Shown one piece after another: positions 22,652 through 34,237 of a DNA stretch of 64,000 nucleotides. The notes beneath the pieces are model-generated. The model did no database searches. It was not told the origin of the DNA and saw only the letters and a program-made list of their open reading frames with translations. Position 1 is the stretch's first letter, and every line of letters starts with the position of its first letter. The position numbers and the translations under genes were made by a program. The stretch is from Sphaerosporella brunnea (Eukaryota > Ascomycota > Pezizomycetes > Pezizales > Pyronemataceae), in the NCBI GenBank assembly GCA_008704415.1, contig VXIS01000018.1:186001-250000 (forward strand), in the 5' to 3' direction.

Positions 22652-24198
22652 CTAAACAACTGTGAGGCAAGATATGCTCTTGTTCTTGAGAACCTCGAAG
22701 ATGAAACCTGGGTAGCCATACAGTTCTGTTTCTGTTAGCAGTGGTTGCAGAGGGTAGGAGTAGGCGTAGGCGCTTGCCAGTGTGTCCAAACGTGGTCTCA
22801 TGTCTCCCCGCCGCCGCAGCAGCCGCCGCAGGTGTATCCCCCTCCTCCCACCCACCAAGTAGCTCACAGCTACTACTCGGAGAGTCACTGCCCCTACTCA
22901 ACGGCATCGGTTTCTGCCCGCCACCAAACCGCTCCTTTAATCGCTCCTGCACGACCGCAAAGCTCATCTCACTATCGGCGCAGAACTGCTTCGGGAATTT
23001 CTGCGTGGCGGGAAGTTCCACGGCCCATCTACAGCGGCGGTACCGCTGAAACTCGTAGCTACCCGGTACGTTCCCGTGTATGATAATCTTGGTAGCGACT
23101 GGGTGGGTGGCGGAGCGCACCGCAGATATAAACACGTCGAAGCCGTGTGAGAAGTAGTTATAAAAGCAGTCGCTGCTACCGGTTGAGGATAGATCCGAGA
23201 GGTCGCTGTCGTCGTCCTCGTCACTTGGTGTGTCCTCCTCCGTCCCAGTGTCTTCGGCTAAGTCTCTGTGTCCGCCTCCGCCGCTTCTTCGATGTATCGA
23301 TAGCCGGTGGTCGCTCTTGCGGTAGATCACATCTGGTGGACCGAGCTCTGATACCAGATCTTGAGGTGTCGTCATGTGCAGAGTGATGCGGAACGGACTG
23401 TTGTGGCGTCGTATCACCTCGATCCCCTCGCTGTGGATCCGCAGCGCCTCTACTTCGTCATTAGCGGGTGACAATCGTGCTCCTACCGCGGAGACGCTGG
23501 GTATTCGCGGGCTTGCCGGTGGGCGGGTGAAGAGGTCGTCACGCGCGTCGGACCACGACTCGCCGGTAAAGATGGCCATGCTTACTGCTGGCTTCGCATT
23601 CGCCGAGGAAAGAAGAGTTACGAAATCTACATCGTCTTTCCATGCGGATTTGTCGATTGGGAAGGAAAAGGCTACGCCGGGATACGAGAGTACGTATAGT
23701 CCCTGCGACTCGAGGTATTCACCCGGATACGTTGGACCAAAGGATTTGTTGTAGATGCTCTTGAACGTCGGGCCTGCGCCTGAGTTCGACTTCACCACGT
23801 CTCGGTTGTTGTAGACCAGCCCGCACTTCTGGAAATCTAGGACTTCGATTAAACGCAGGCGTTGGTCCGCGCCATCGAAGCGCAGACGGATGCCGTTGTT
23901 TTCTAGCAGGATTATCACCGGCGAGGACAGCGGCGACAGCGGATCGTAGATGGTAGAAATGGATGTGAAGACCTTCTCGTATCGTCGCAGCCGCCCAAGA
24001 ACGTAGTGCAGAGAGGAACCCAGTGCTGAACAAACGCGGCCGCCGCGTTTTTTTCGCGAGTCAGCAGATGTACCCTGAAATAAACCTCTAGAGCTTCGCC
24101 ATGTACTAAGTGCGGTTGCGCACGCGCGGAGAAGTACCGATAAAGCCCAGGGCCTTTCCGGGCACGACTGCAGCTGCGACGCCGGCAGAAGTGGCCAT
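22652..24198 (-). CDS. PHAF1 / UPF0183 family protein
   Basis: Three exons: complement(join(22652..~22731, ~22856..24025, 24138..24198)), about 436 residues. Exon 1 supplies MATSAGVAAAVVPGKALGF, then ALGSSLHYVLG in exon 2, the hallmark N-terminus of the family. This is followed by ILLENNGIRLRFDG, a conserved CGLVYNN segment, a long acidic low-complexity insert (about residue 270), and a C-terminal ELYGYPGFIFEVLKN block. The human homologue (C16orf70) is a phagophore/autophagosome-associated factor; the fungal function is untested. The last intron (about 22732-22855, donor GTGGGT) is inferred: the C-terminal block lies in a different frame, and its acceptor sits unusually close to a CTAAC sequence, so its ends may be off. 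Confidence 0.82.
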
Positions 24199-25246
24199 TT
24201 TTTTATTACTATGTTTTCGCAAACGTTTTGGGCGCGGAGCTGGGGCGGGCGCTTTAGAGTGGTGGTGGAGGGGGTTGGATTGGTGGGTTGTTTCGTTCTA
24301 TGACGAGCTGCGAGTGGAGAGCTGGGGGGGTGTTAGTTGAAGCTCAGCTGCTGCAAGCTCTCTTATCACATGAAACTCAGACGCCGATGCCTGCCGAGCC
24401 ACGCGGCCAAAACAGGTGTAGTTAGTTACTTCTTGCTTGCTTACTTAGCTTACTTAGTGCTTAGGTCAGCAGGGCTCTCCGGGTAAGCTGCGCCTTTCCT
24501 TTTGCGGACGTCACGAGTGAGGGCGTCTTGGCGGTGCGGTACCGGGCGTGCCATGTAAGCGGTCGAGTGTGCCGGGCGGCCAACTTGCATGACGATCCGA
24601 TCAGCCTGTGCCGTTTGATGGATGCATCGAAACATCGAGGGATGTAGTGCTGGATGCCTTGCGAATGTCGAGGCCTTTTCGGTTTTCTATTTATGCCGGC
24701 CACGGCGTGCCGATGCATAGGTAGATACGCCTTCATGTTGGCTGGCTATGATCGTGAAAACCAAGAGCTCTCTGTCTCCCCTCTCTCTCGCGCGCGCTCC
24801 GGCAGGCTTCACAGGGGATATCGTGGCGGCTGTTCCTGTTTCTTCACGCGTGGCAAGAGAGATCACTTAGGAAGATACATAAAATGTTACCACCTCGCAT
24901 CTTTGACGACGACTGCGCCGCCTATTTGCCCACCAAGTATTCTTTAAGAAAGCCAACTGCTCTCCTGCCTGCGTGACAACTTACCTCGCGCTCCAACTAG
25001 CCGTACCTTCCCTCTTCCACCACCACCACCACCACCACTCCGCAAAACACTCAGACTGCCTGCCAACCCTCCGGAATCAAAGTGTGCCACCGTGAATCTC
25101 GTTTCCTAGAAGCCACCTCTAGAAAGACCCTTACATTTCTGCAAGCACTACCCACCATCCCCAGCCTCGCGATAACACCTCGCCTCACGTCGCTACCTCT
25201 CACCTCAAACCTCTCGCTCTCGACTTCCCAGGCGACCCACTCGACA
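24199..25246. other. Divergent promoter region, PHAF1-like gene / Rab5
   Basis: About 1.05 kb between start codons. It holds TTACTTAG repeats near 24,430-24,465, a CCA microsatellite (about 25,018-25,037) and pyrimidine-rich leader sequence before the Rab5 ATG. No gene seen. Confidence 0.5.
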
Positions 25247-26229
25247 ATGTCCCATCCCCGTGCGTCAACGCAGTCCCAACGCTTCGCCCAGTTCAAACTG
25301 GTGCTTCTTGGTACGTACACTCCCTTCCATCCGAGCACTCGCTCTTTCGCATTCTTGGGCTAACTATCATTAGGTGAATCTGCGGTTGGAAAGGTTGGTT
25401 ACTCTTCCGGTCGCGACCACGATCTTTGTCGCTAGCGATTTGCTTATCTAACCTCTCTCACCTCACTTAGAGCTCTTTGGTGCTTCGGTTTGTCAAGGTA
25501 ATATACTCTCGATGGCCTTGGAGTGTATCGTGCGGTTGGTCTGACCACTCTCGAAATATAGGACCAGTTCGATGACTACCGGGAAAGCACAATCGGTGCT
25601 GCCTTCCTAACCCAGACTATCGCCCTTGATGAAACTACCACAGTCAAATTCGAGATCTGGTATCACACGCCCGCCAGCTGCTCGCTCACACTGCTCGAAT
25701 GCTGACCCTACAATCAAAGGGATACCGCCGGTCAGGAGCGCTACAAATCGTTGGCACCCATGTATTACCGCAACGCGAACTGTGCCGTAGTGGTCTACGA
25801 CATCACACAAGCTGTACCTACCCCGCCCCGTTTATTCAACTCAGCCCCCACGATACATGATCTAACCGCGTTTATCTCCTCGTGCAGTCGTCGTTGGACA
25901 AGGCCAAGGCGTGGGTTAAAGAGCTGCAACGCCAGGCGAATGAAAATATCGTGATAGCACTCGCCGGAAACAAGCTCGATCTCGCCACGGGTTCCTCGTC
26001 GAAGCGCGCCGTAGAGACAGCCGAAGCGGAAGCCTATGCCAAGGAAGCTGGCCTTTTGTTCTTCGAGACCTCAGCGAAGACCGCAGAGAACGTGAAGGAG
26101 CTCTTTACCGCGATCGCGAAGAAACTCCCGTTGGATCAGCAAGGACCCAGAGGAGGCAGGCCGGGCGCTGGGCGAGGTGTAGACTTGAAGGGGGGCGTGG
26201 CTACTCAACAGCAGGGCTGCAATTGTTAA
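25247..26229 (+). CDS. VPS21: Rab5-type small GTPase (Vps21/Ypt5)
   Basis: Six exons: join(25247..25310, 25374..25393, 25471..25497, 25562..25659, 25720..25813, 25888..26229), 214 residues. All GTPase boxes are present: GESAVGKSS (P-loop, spread over exons 1-3), the switch I region with STIGAAF, WDTAGQE, GNKLDL and ETSAKT. The C-terminus is GCNC, a double-Cys geranylgeranylation site. The effector region marks it as Rab5, which drives early endosome fusion. The P-loop is encoded partly by a 20-nt exon and a 27-nt exon. Very safe call. Confidence 0.97.
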
Positions 26230-27063
26230 ACATTGCGGAGGCTGCGTGCATGTATGGTAGTGGCGGGTGGGGGATATGTGGACCCTTGTCAACCAACCTA
26301 CCTACCTACCTTTCTTTTCAACTGGGCCGAACGGTGTTTTTTTTTTTTTTTTTTTTCTCTTTTTTTTGCGGTTCAAGACAGGGGATACTCCGCGTGCAGG
26401 CTAGTTGTGTGTGCGTCTGGCGGTATTTCTGGATTACGTGTCATGTACCGTCGTATCGCATAAGGTTGTAATGTGGTGATGATGAGATGGCATCTTGCTG
26501 ATATCTGCAAAGACCAGAGCAACGGGTTAACCATTCGATTGGTTTCACAGAATCAGTTCGGGGGCTTTGTGTATCTTTTTGCGAAGGAATGTTTGCAATG
26601 GTGCTTTTTATGTTATGGCTTGTTTCTCGAGGTGTTTCATGCTTTGCTTTGCTTTGTTTTGCTGATGGGTTTTTTTATTTCCGCACACAAGTCCGAGTGC
26701 CACCGCATGTCCTGTTTCTTTGGCTCTCTGCTTGTTCACAGCTGGTCTTGGGCTGTGGTCACATCTTCCCGCGTGTAAATCGTCGCTTCTGCTGGTAGTA
26801 CAATTAGAGATTTGATTTGATGATACGTACAGACGTGGAGTACTTGTAGAAAACTCGATAGCAGATTGAGATAGAATGGATGCGCCGAGTATCGTCATTT
26901 ATCCGGCGGTTGCTGCCAAGGCGGCTGGTTTTCTTTTGCACGCACCAACCGTCGGTCCGAGAATATCATCATCACCTCGCACAAGACATCATCGACTGTC
27001 GACAAGCGAAAGCGTCGTCAACACGCAACCCCGCCGCCGCTCTGCCCCGGATAAACCGCAGCC
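26230..27063. other. Rab5 3' region and MIC60 promoter
   Basis: 834 bp without a gene. It includes a T-run of about 20 (26337-26356) followed by a CTTTTTTT stretch, and T-rich sequence to about 26,680. Small ORFs here are not supported. Confidence 0.5.
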
Positions 27064-29222
27064 ATGCTGCGTCTCGCGTCCTCCTCCTCGGTCGCCGCTC
27101 GCGCAATTTGCCAGCAGTCAATTCGTATACAGCATCAGCGCCTGCTACTTGCACAGAGAGTACGTTCCCGCCATGCCATTGAGTTACGGATGTTTACAGT
27201 TGAGGACAACAGCGAGCCCTTTCCACCGTCAAGCCCGAAAATGGAAACGGAAACGCCAACACAAAGCCTAGCACCAAAGACCCGAAGCCGCCGGTGCTCC
27301 CGGGCGGTGCCAGCAAAGATGCTCCCCCACAAGCTCCCCCGCCAAAGGCCGCCTCCGCTGCCTCTCCCCCGCCAAAGTCGACCACTCCGGTGACCCCTTC
27401 GTCTTCGGTCGGAACCAGCCCCACACAAGTCCCCCTTACGCCTCCCTCCCCGCCTAAGTCGACCACTCCGGTGACCCCTTCGTCTTCGGTCGGAACCAGC
27501 CCCACACAAGTCCCCCTTACGCCTCCCTCCCCGCCAAAAATCCAAACTTCTCCTCCGCAGGCCAGCTCAACTCCGTCGCCTCCTCGAGGCACCACCCCGC
27601 CCCCTCCTCCTCCTCCCCCGGCTACTGCTGTTCCCAAGAAGTCGCACAAGTTCCGCAACATCATCATCGGGTTGACACTGGCTCTGTACGGTTCCTTCGC
27701 CGCGGGAGTCTTTTACTCGCTGAAGTCCGACAATGTGCACGACTTCTTCTGTGAGTATATTCCCTTCGGCGAGGAGGCAGTGCTGTACTTTGAGGAACGC
27801 GAGTTCCGCCGCCGCTTCCCCAACGCTCTCTCGCGTATCCAGGCCAAGCCCGAGTCGCCCAAGGTCACAATCCCCAAGTCCTCCGGAGCAACCTGGAAGC
27901 TTGCGGACCGCGACGAGGGGCCCAGGACTACGGATGTTGGAAAGCCTGGACCGCATATCTCGAGCCACAAGGCAGTTGAGCAGCAGGAGGAACGGGCTGC
28001 CATGGCTGAGGGCCCGAAGACTACCGTTCCCACCGAGGGAGTGCGTGCTGAAGCCACTACCGTAGCCACGAAGCCCGTCAACGCGGAGCAGCCCAAGGGA
28101 CCCACTCTGCAGCCTGTCGCTCTGCCGAACTCTGTCGACCCTGTAGTTCAGGACCTCGCCAAGGCGGTCAACAACATTATTGACACCGTCAACCGTACCA
28201 ACAGCGGCGACACCTTCGGCCCTGCCATCGACAACGCCAAGGCCGAGCTTGAGAAGTTGAACGCTCAGATCTCTGTGCTCAAGGCCGGCATGGACAAGGC
28301 AATCAAGGATCAGCTTGACTCCAAGGACCTCGAGTTCGCCCAGGCTGCCCAGGGCCTGTTGAAGAACGTCAACAACCAGGTCGAAGACATGCAGCACCAG
28401 CTGCGCGAGGAGTTCGAAGCTGAGCGCGAGCGGATCGCTCAAGCCTACCAGCGCAAGCTTTCCACGGAGCTCGAGCGCTCCCGCGAGATTGCCGACCAGC
28501 GGGTACGCAACGAGCTGTTGGAGCAGGCAATTGAGATGAAGCGCAACTGGATCAACGAGATCGAGAACCGTGTGGAGTCAGAACGGGGCGGAAGGCTCGG
28601 CAAGCTTCGCGAGCTCGAGCAGCGCGTCCACGAGCTTGAGGAGCTCACCACCCAGTGGAACCAGGTCATCGAGACCAACCTGAAGACCCAGCAGCTCTTC
28701 ACCGCTCTCGAGGCCGTCCGTGCTTCCTTCGAGAGCCCCGACCAGCCTAAGCCCTTCCTTCGCGAGATGGCAGCGCTCAAGGAGGTCGCAGACGACGACG
28801 AGGTCATCCGTGCCGCTATCGCCTCGGTCAACCCCGCAGCCTACCAGAACGGCGTTGCGACCCACACTGCCCTCCTCGACAAGTTCCGCAAGCTGGAGGG
28901 CGAGGTCCGCCGCGCTGCGCTGCTGCCCGAGGACGCTGGAGTCGCAGCGCACGCTGGTAACTGGCTGCTCAGCAAGCTGATGTTCAAGAAGCGCGGATTG
29001 GCGCAGGGTAATGACGTCGAGAGTATCCTTGCCAAGACGGAGACATATCTTGAGGAGGGAGACGTTGATTCCGCCGCCAGAGAGATGAACCAGCTCACCG
29101 GATGGCCGAGGAAGTTGGCGGAGGACTGGCTTAGGGAGGCCAGGTTGATGCTCGAGGTCAAGCAAGCGCTTGATGTCATTGCGGCCGAGGCTAGGGTGCA
29201 GAGCTTAAGGCTTGACTGCTAG
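27064..29222 (+). CDS. MIC60: MICOS subunit Mic60 (mitofilin)
   Basis: join(27064..27159, 27213..29222), 701 residues; intron 53 nt with donor GTACGT and acceptor ACAG. The N-terminus (MLRLASSSSVAARAI...) is a mitochondrial presequence, and RALST after the splice resembles a processing site. A long Pro/Ser/Thr linker follows, then a transmembrane helix (about 181-202, IIIGLTLALYGSFAAGVFY), a coiled-coil middle rich in Glu/Lys/Gln, and the C-terminal mitofilin signature (RGLAQGNDVESILAKTE...GWPRKLAEDWL). Mic60 shapes crista junctions from the inner membrane. The linker contains an 81-bp tandem duplication (see separate entry). Confidence 0.95.
27375..27536 (+). repeat. 81-bp direct tandem duplication inside MIC60
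   Basis: Two copies, period 81 bp (27 codons), starting at 27375 and 27456. They are essentially identical; the visible difference is at the unit boundary (CCAAAG versus CCTAAG). In frame, it duplicates a Ser/Thr/Pro-rich linker segment (KSTTPVTPSSSVG...). Confidence 0.9.
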
Positions 29223-30030
29223 TTTTTCAAATTTTTTCGATTTTCTCTTTTCTTTTTTTTTCGGCTTCTTTTTGTATTGTATGCTTTAGTTGGCTGCTTT
29301 TCTTTTCTTCTTTTTCCATTAGTGCCATAGACCTACAGCTACTTCTTGAGATGGTGAGGAGGGGCGAGGGAAATAAAAGCGGAACATTTACATCTATGTG
29401 AACCTGTTTTTTGTAACTATTGCTGGATGGGAGAAGCATGTAGAATACCTGTATTTTGTGCTAAGTATTTACGACAGGGAATTCGTGGTGGTGAGGCCTG
29501 CCTGGCGGGGACAGCCAGTGTTTGTTGTGATTTAGATCTGTGCACAATTCTTCATTGCTTCCTGAAACGTTTGTTTCACCGGTATTCATCGCAATGGATC
29601 GAGTGCTGCGTAGTGAACAAACCTCTGATGCGCACTTCCCTTAACTCGAGCCGGCCAAACAAGTTTTATTCTGCAGAATCTGATCCTGGTAATTTTCATT
29701 ATTCCCCCCTGTTTTCGAATGTTGCTTCAGAGACGCCAGTTTCGATGACTGGTCTCCCAGCTTGAAGCATCGATGTGGAGGTGGTAAGTAACCCACCCGT
29801 TCGAGGAGTGAAAGTTTGGGAATTGTAAACATAAATTTGGGATATACACGATCACTGCTCTATGATGTTTTACGCCGTATTTTCCCTTCAAGTGTCTGCC
29901 ATTTCCTTCAACTTCTCAAGTCGCCTTACAGTCCATTGCGTCCCTGGATGTTCTTTTCCCAGCCTCTCTTCCTGCCACCTCAGGACTCTCCCATACCACG
30001 CAAACCTCTTTCCCCTGTAAAGTGTTTTCG
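29223..30030. other. MIC60 3' region and intergenic DNA
   Basis: T-rich terminator-like DNA directly after the MIC60 stop (29,225-29,310), then AT-rich sequence. No gene seen. Confidence 0.5.
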
Positions 30031-30912
30031 CTACCTGTCAGCGCCAACCTCCAGCAACGCTCTAACTGCTTTTTCCAGGCCCCATTTTGCGGCCCACGAT
30101 AGCGGCGTCGTACCATTCACGTCCGGTTGGGTTATCAAGACCTCATCCCGCTGCAGCAGTAGTTCGATGATATCAGCACAACCCTCGTCCGCCGCCCAGG
30201 CCAGCGGTGTCCTTCCCGCTTCCGGTTCCAGCGCATTAACCTCCGTCTCTCCGTTCTCCACCAGTACTCTAACAGCATCGGCATACCCTGCCCTTGCAGC
30301 CTCTACAATCGTCGTTACCCCAAACTTATCCGGCGAATTAAGCTCTCCCGGTGCGTGTGCCAATGACAAGCTCAACACAGCCTCCTGCCCACACCCCGCC
30401 GCGGCCGCCACCGGCGTCACTCCATGCGAGTCCCGGAGGCCAGGGTTTGCACCCCCTCCATCTAGGAGGAGCCGCACAATTTCAATGTGACCATTCTTAG
30501 CGGCGTGGGCGAGGGGCGTGCGGCCCCATTCGAGGTCGGGGAGGGTTGTGTCGATGAAGGGGTGCGTAATGAGTTGGGACACGACTTCTAAGTGCCCGTT
30601 TTCGGCCGCGTAGGAGAGCGCGGTTCAGCCGGTGGGACCTTGCAGGTTTGGGTTGAGGCTTGGGTATGCGAGGGGATGGCAGAAGATGCGGGGGTGGTAG
30701 TTTATGGCTGCGGCGTGGAGGGGACAGAGGGCGTGCGAGGCCTCCAAGGTGAGGGGGTTTATGTTAATGCTGCTGGTTATCGTGAGCAGCGTCTGGCAGG
30801 CAGCTAGGTCGCCGGATTTTGAGGCTTGATATAACAGAAATTTCTTGGAGCGTCGGGACTTCTGTAGGATACATACCTTAGCAGGGGAGGGGGGGGGTTG
30901 GAAAATAGTCAT
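30031..30912 (-). pseudogene. Ankyrin-repeat gene interrupted by one in-frame TGA
   Basis: From ATG at 30912 the frame reads an N-terminal region and a first ankyrin-like unit (ASKSGDLAACQTLL, then HALCPLHAAAINY), meets TGA at 30627-30629, then continues in the same frame with four or five clear ankyrin units (TALSYAAENGHLEVV, TPLAHAAKNGHIEIVRLLL, TPLAWAADEGCADIIELLL, TPLSWAAKWGLEKAV) to a stop at 30031. The stop sits exactly where ankyrin repeats usually have Arg or Ser before TAL, so a single C-to-T (CGA to TGA) change explains it. Alternatives are an intron I did not recognise or a base-call error. Targets of the ankyrin domain are unknown. Confidence 0.7.
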
Positions 30913-31812
30913 GTAAGCGTTATAATAATAATTTTGTTGGCCACAGAAAGGTCGACATAATGCTCTTTAAGCCAAAATATATCGCCGCTATAAGGGTGGA
31001 TGATGGTTAGTGAGCAAAACCATTTTTTGCTGCTGTCCATTATATGAGCGTATACGTTGATTTATCTTGCTCGCCGCACCTCGCCGCACTGCGGGCATCC
31101 GACCCCGCCGCGGCGATAGTACCCGCTAGGCGCCAGTCATCTCCACCTCCATCATGACCGCCATGTTTTCATCATCGTTATAATCATCATGATCGTTAAG
31201 ACGCGCACCCGGTTGCTTCCATGCCTCCCTCAAGCCCCAAAAGGGTGGCGACACCACCAGTAGATGCAGCAGCATGAAAAAGTAACCGGGAGATGTGACG
31301 ATGTCAAAGCCGGAAGCGTACTCGTCCCAGAGGGACAGCTTGTTGGAAAAAAAAAAAAAAACTCAACACCATCAGTGCGGATCGCGAAAACCGTCACTCA
31401 AGAAACACGTGATGTCACTCGACGTGTATTACATTGAGGCGGAAGGTTATGCCAGGCAGCACACTTCGCATGACAGTTATATAAGGATAGTCGAAACAGA
31501 ACGCATATTGTGAGGTAAACCCCCATTCGCTAAAAGCCATCAGGATATGACCGTTATAGGCGGCAAACCATTATATAGCCATTATGTGGCACATAACGCT
31601 CATAACGATTTTCCCAACCCTAAGGTATGTCCGCCCGGAACAATGTCTCACATCGGGTATGGAAGCGAGAATTGGAAAACTACAGGGTTTCTGAATCAGC
31701 GGGGTGATGTTCTATTTTGTCCTTAAAAGCCAAGGGATGACACTCATCACTTCGAGCTCAGCACCATACATACATGTACCATCGCAAATTCCTTCAGTCA
31801 TGGCTACTAAAG

Positions 31813-31845
<33 letters not shown>

Positions 31846-31916
31846 AAAATGAATGCCTCTCTAAAAGGCGCAACTCAACAATTCCGTGACCTGGATCAAG
31901 GGACAAACAAGACCAG
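30913..31916. other. AT-rich interval with homopolymers
   Basis: 1 kb without a gene. Contains several TTATATA/CATTATA-like motifs (about 30,960-31,050 and 31,545-31,610) and an A-run of about 34 at 31,809-31,842, as left by retroelement insertion or slippage. No element ends were recognised. Confidence 0.45.
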
Positions 31917-32919
31917 TCAGCGCACAATTCCATCCTTCTCCTCGATAGCAGTCAAGAATGCTTCCGCAATGACGCGGCTGTTTTCGGTTGGAGGGTACGC
32001 CAGTAAATAGCCTTCCCGAAATCCCCTGTACATGGAACCGCCGTCACGAGGTCTTGGGTAATATGGATCATTTTGGAAGAATGCGTCGACCAGAACTGAA
32101 ACGTCTTCGTAAGACCTCCCCCATGGGCGCATCTATCCAATGCCAATTAGCTAAGTTTTGCAGCAAGAATGTAGAGTAAAATAGCCTTACCTGGTTGAAG
32201 TCGATGACGTAAAAAGTTACTCCAACGAATCCGTCGCCGCCCATGATGAACTCTACGTCCCGAGCATCATAACCTCCGTGCCAGTGGATCCTGCCTAGCA
32301 TTTCTCCCATCTCCAGGGCAATCTCTTCTGCAGATGGAAGATGCACTTGTATCTCTTCGCTGAGAGTAGCACGCAACCACTGGTAACGTTGAACATCCAA
32401 AGGGAAATTGTTCGTATTGACAAAACGGGACCCTTTGCCTTGGTCGAAGGTCTTTCCGAAGTATAATCGGCAAAGATTGGGGCTGGTAGTAATAGCATCA
32501 GGCATGAACTGCGAGCAAATTGGTCTGCCGACATTTCCGGGCAGTGCAAAGACGCGATCCATGGCGTATACAGGATCGCTGTTACCTAGCACTTCGAAAA
32601 ACGAGGCGCTGATAGGAGCTGGCGGGCAGTGGGCAATCCGCGAGTTCCTAGACAGAAAAGGGCGGTGAGTTGTTGCTAGAAGAACCTCTTGCTCGGCGTC
32701 ATAGAAAGCGAGAGGTTTCGGAACCCTGAAAAAGGAATCTGTGTTGCAAGCAGCGTATAAGTAGCTGAGTGCTTCGTATTCCTTCTTCAGTATCTCGCGA
32801 TTTTCGCGGGCATGAACGATCTTGAATGCAAGAGGCCCACCACAGACGACGAAGATGGACGCGAAACTACCGGCACCGATTCTGAGTGGGGTAATGGGTT
32901 CATCTGTAGGGGTAGACAT
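31917..32919 (-). CDS. DUF3669-type kinase-like fungal protein
   Basis: Two exons: complement(join(31917..32132, 32191..32919)), 314 residues; intron 58 nt, GTAAGG donor, TAG acceptor, phase 0. A glycine-rich strand (RIGAGSFASIF) and a following Lys (LAFKIV) resemble a protein-kinase N-lobe. Later, IHWHGGYDARDVEFIM and YVIDFNQ resemble a catalytic/metal-binding core with the HRD-like Asp displaced. After the splice comes the family block ending NDPYYPRP. This pattern is that of fungal DUF3669 proteins, which are expanded in filamentous fungi and of unknown function. It stands alone between a broken ankyrin gene and a miniature element. Whether it phosphorylates anything is unknown. Confidence 0.75.
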
Positions 32920-33028
32920 GTTTCGGGTGGTGGGTGGGAGTTATGTGGGTGAGAGCTGTGTGTGGCGCTAGTATTTTAAACTTATGCACGAAATCGGCTG
33001 GCATTTAAAACATTTACGCCAATATATA

Positions 33029-33404
33029 GAGAGGTTCTGTAAAATACCGCATAAACTCGCGAACAAGAGACTGGGCTAAGTCACTGCGCCATGTAGGCTT
33101 AGTGACTTTGCCACATGGCGCAGTGACTTAGCCCCAGTCTCTTGTTCGCGAGTTTATGCGGTAAGTAGCCACAGCACCAAGGAAGCGCATCACGATAAAT
33201 CGATACATCAATTCTAGCAAAAAGGTAAACAAAACTAAAGCCCAACAAAGCCAACTGATTGGGCCTTTCACACTCTGCCGCGACTCTGCCTCGAGACCAA
33301 ACCGAAGCTGTTCTTCAGGAAACAAAAGTTCGACCTTTGCCCTGCCACACCTAAAAAATGTTAGCTGAGTGTGTATAGTGCGCACTTATTTTACAGAACC
33401 TCTC
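33029..33404. mobile_element. 376-bp miniature inverted-repeat element, Tc1/mariner-like ends
   Basis: Perfect 18-bp terminal inverted repeats: GAGAGGTTCTGTAAAATA at 33029-33046 and its reverse complement at 33387-33404. Both are flanked by TA (33027-28 and 33405-06), the target duplication used by Tc1/mariner/Fot1 elements. No transposase is encoded, so it would be a non-autonomous (MITE-like) copy. A large hairpin lies inside its left part. Confidence 0.75.
33046..33162. repeat. Long hairpin: 49/50-bp inverted repeat with 18-nt loop
   Basis: Arms 33046-33094 and 33113-33162 are reverse complements except for one extra G. The loop contains AGTGACTTTGCC. The hairpin abuts the element's left terminal repeat. 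Confidence 0.9.
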
Positions 33405-34237
33405 TAATACCGCATTTTCAAACGGCCTAGTGACTTTGCCTCTGCGTCTCAGTGACTTCGCCACTATCCTATTCTACGGTAGCCAGGTTAGGGGTCGATA
33501 ATTACGGTTCGATTAGGTAGCTTTCTGGTATGATATAAATTTAGGTAAACTTATGCTCTATCACAGCGCTTCAGAGAGGTATAAAACTGTTTGGTGCGGA
33601 TACAAGGGCTCGGCCTCAAGACGGATAAAACACACCCATTCTGGGTCTTTAAACTACAACCTCAGAGCTCACAACAGATTGAGTCGATAAGCTGTCCTGC
33701 ATACATGTAATCATGCGTATTCTCCTGAGCGCATCACGCGGTTTGGAAAGTAGTTACTAGAAACCGAGGAGGAGTTGATGGAACTCGAAGATGGGTCCAA
33801 GCAGTTACAGAGAGATCCCAATGGATTCAATGTGGGTGCCGCCTGTGGGGGCACTGGTATGTAGGAAGGAGCACAGGCATAGTTCGACGTCAAAAACAAG
33901 CCCGCTTCATGAGGCGTCGCTCGGTCTCGGCGCACGTTTGATTTTTTTCTTGCCTCTGTATCGTTTTCAGAAAGTTAGAAACGTATGGCATAGTAATGTT
34001 AGTTATAAGTGTAAATAGGATTTGTCGACCCCTAATGTAGGCCGACATCCCTATGCAGACGGATTATGTAGATAGTCCCCGAAAGATCTAACCAGAAGAT
34101 GTCTCACATTCATACTCATACTAGCGTCCTACCCGAGAAACGAGTGCTCAGCAGAGCATCCACATCCCTGCAACCCCAACCCTCCCACCAACCTCACCCC
34201 TCCCCCACCAATTTCCACTCCCTCCCGGGCCGCCAAA

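Larger units (their letters stand above)
32920..34237. other. Intergenic interval holding a miniature inverted-repeat element
   Basis: No gene. Apart from the element at 33029-33404 there is a related motif outside its right end: AGTGACTTTGCC and AGTGACTTCGCC at about 33430-33462, matching a motif in the element's hairpin loop. Confidence 0.5.

Noticed and set aside
27567..28442. Long minus-strand ORF (291 codons) opposite MIC60
   Set aside because: Exact antisense shadow of a well-supported coding exon with strong codon bias; no domain.
33128..33385. ORF of 85 codons inside the miniature element, considered as a transposase
   Set aside because: No transposase motif; it spans part of the hairpin arm.
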